The position numbers and the translations under genes are program-made. A model generated the notes under the pieces. That model saw nothing but the letters and a program-made list of their open reading frames with translations, had not been told where the DNA came from and ran no database searches. Shown in pieces: positions 30,193 through 30,919 of a stretch of 30,919 bases of DNA. Source of the DNA: an uncultured Eubacteriales bacterium (GTDB lineage Bacteria; Bacillota; Clostridia; Oscillospirales; Oscillospiraceae); assembly GCA_934572535.1 (NCBI GenBank), contig CAKTLJ010000021.1, positions 1 through 30,919 on the forward strand, written 5' to 3'. How positions within the stretch are numbered: the stretch's first letter is position 1; each line of letters begins with the position of its first letter.

Positions 30193-30256
30193 AAAAGACC
30201 TTCTGGTATCATGAATATGCGGTCGCTGACCGCACAAAATACCAGAAGGTCTTTTT
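30193..30256 (+). terminator. Terminator of the cobalamin operon, long stem with nested hairpin
   Basis: A perfect 17-bp stem pairs 30193-30209 with 30239-30255 and runs into TTTTT (30252-30256). Inside the loop a second perfect 7-bp hairpin, TGCGGTC-GCT-GACCGCA (30218-30234), is nested. The A-rich left flank means that the structure could also terminate transcripts from the opposite strand. Confidence 0.92.
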
Positions 30257-30300
30257 GTGTAGGATAGTTCTACATTCCATAGCAATTTTTCTTGCAAAAT

Positions 30301-30333
30301 AATCTTGACATTTATTATCAAGATTGGTAAGAT
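30301..30333 (+). promoter_or_regulatory. Promoter and candidate operator of the Rrf2-family gene
   Basis: A perfect -35 box TTGACA (30305-30310) and a TAAGAT -10 box (30328-30333) are spaced by 17 nt. AATCTTGA (30301-30308) and TCAAGATT (30318-30325) form an exact 8-bp inverted repeat centred on the spacer and covering the -35 box. The TTGA...TCAA symmetry fits binding sites of Rrf2-family proteins, so autorepression is likely (inference). Confidence 0.8.
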
Positions 30334-30368
30334 AACGGTACAAAGCAAGCGAAAAGAGGATGCGGGAA

Positions 30369-30806
30369 ATGATCATCACCAAGGAAACGGACTATGCGCT
30401 GCGTATTTTGCGGGTACTGCTGGACAGGGAAAAGCACTCGGTCGCCGAGATGTCTGAAACAGAACTGATCCCGGTGCATTTTGCCTACCAGCTTCTGAGA
30501 AAGCTTTCCGCTGGCAAGCTGGTGCGGGTAAGCCGCGGCGCGTCCGGTGGCTGTGAGTTGTCCTGCAACCTGAAGGAGACCTCCCTCTATGACCTCATGG
30601 TGGTCATGGGAGAGCGGGGCGTCCTGTGCGCTTGCATGGACCCCAAGTATGACTGCCGATGGCAGGAGGCGCACGGACAGTGCGCCATCCACAGACAGCT
30701 GGCCCAGCTGCAACAGAAACAGGACGAGGCCTTTCGGGCCATGAGCCTGGAGCAGCTGCTGACCGGCGAAGGAATCCAAAGTAAGGAAGTGACCCAACAA
30801 GCGTGA
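30369..30806 (+). CDS. Rrf2-family transcriptional regulator with Fe-S-type cysteine cluster
   Basis: A 145-residue winged-helix regulator opening IITKETDYALRILRVLL, the hallmark of the family, with HFAYQLLRKLSAGKLVRVSR as recognition helix and wing. Cysteines C87, C89, C96 and C105 lie in the region that holds the Fe-S cluster of IscR and NsrR, although the spacing differs from the classic IscR pattern; C62 and C66 are additional. The likely signal is redox, nitric oxide or Fe-S status. I prefer ATG 30369, 8 nt after AGAGGA (30355-30360); ATG 30360 overlaps that site. The next gene starts 18 bases after the stop, so it may regulate an acyl-CoA dehydrogenase operon. Confidence 0.9.
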   Translation: MIITKETDYALRILRVLLDREKHSVAEMSETELIPVHFAYQLLRKLSAGKLVRVSRGASGGCELSCNLKETSLYDLMVVMGERGVLCACMDPKYDCRWQEAHGQCAIHRQLAQLQQKQDEAFRAMSLEQLLTGEGIQSKEVTQQA

Positions 30807-30824
30807 CGTAAGGAGGTACACCGT

Positions 30825-30919
30825 ATGCTATTTCAAACCACAGCGGCGCACGAAGAGCTGCGCGCGAAGATCCGGAGCTTTGCGGAGGAGGAGATCAAGC
30901 CCCTCGCATTTCTGATGGA
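30825..30919 (+). CDS. Acyl-CoA dehydrogenase, N-terminal fragment cut by the window end
   Basis: The frame starts at ATG 30825, 7 nt after AAGGAGGT (30810-30817), and runs open to the window edge with 31 complete codons. HEELRAKIRSFAEEEIKPLA matches the first helices of acyl-CoA dehydrogenases, flavoproteins that oxidise acyl-CoA and pass electrons to electron-transfer flavoprotein. Substrate length cannot be judged from this piece. It is probably co-transcribed with the Rrf2 gene. Confidence 0.75.
   Translation, partial: MLFQTTAAHEELRAKIRSFAEEEIKPLAFLM

Overview
The window looks like chromosomal DNA of a high-GC anaerobic member of the Clostridia, probably an Oscillospiraceae-type gut bacterium. 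This is inferred from AGGAGG ribosome-binding sites with some TTG/GTG starts, Gram-positive-style lipoproteins, the anaerobic (cobalt-early) cobalamin pathway, a T-box motif and a type I-C CRISPR repeat. No marker gene in the window fixes the genus.

Region 1 (1-554) is the leader-distal end of a CRISPR array read left to right, with eight complete repeats and one cut repeat; cas genes and leader lie outside the window. Region 2 (about 610-7976) is a rightward cluster: a TetR regulator behind a promoter with a perfect palindrome, two small SAM methyltransferases, a ZIP metal transporter, an LCM-type methyltransferase, a 43-codon stub of a ketopantoate-reductase-like dehydrogenase, and two fused permease/ATPase ABC proteins that probably form a heterodimer. 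Region 3 (7977-9482) is a scar zone: an isolated T-box core, a strong hairpin, a 31-bp tandem repeat, an AT-rich membrane-protein ORF with a chimeric end, and a frameshifted gene remnant.

Region 4 (9483-30255) is one cobalamin operon of 22 genes. It opens with a consensus promoter and a cobalamin riboswitch followed by an intrinsic terminator. Next come an exported lipoprotein CbiK-type cobaltochelatase, a two-domain NEAT-like lipoprotein, and a BtuFCD-type ABC importer whose ATPase has a C-terminal extension. Then follow cbiD, cbiL, cbiF, cbiG, cbiH, cbiJ, cbiET, cbiA, cobT, cobU, cobS, a half-size cobU paralogue, cobC, cbiB, cobD, cbiP and cbiC. Most of these genes overlap by 4-16 bases, suggesting translational coupling, and a long hairpin terminator closes the operon. 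Together they cover nearly all steps from sirohydrochlorin to cobalamin. Not present are the enzymes making sirohydrochlorin, the corrinoid adenosyltransferase, dimethylbenzimidazole synthesis, and any cytoplasmic cobaltochelatase.

Region 5 (30301-30919) starts a new unit: an Rrf2-family regulator with a candidate Fe-S cysteine cluster and a palindrome over its own -35 box, then the first 31 codons of an acyl-CoA dehydrogenase.
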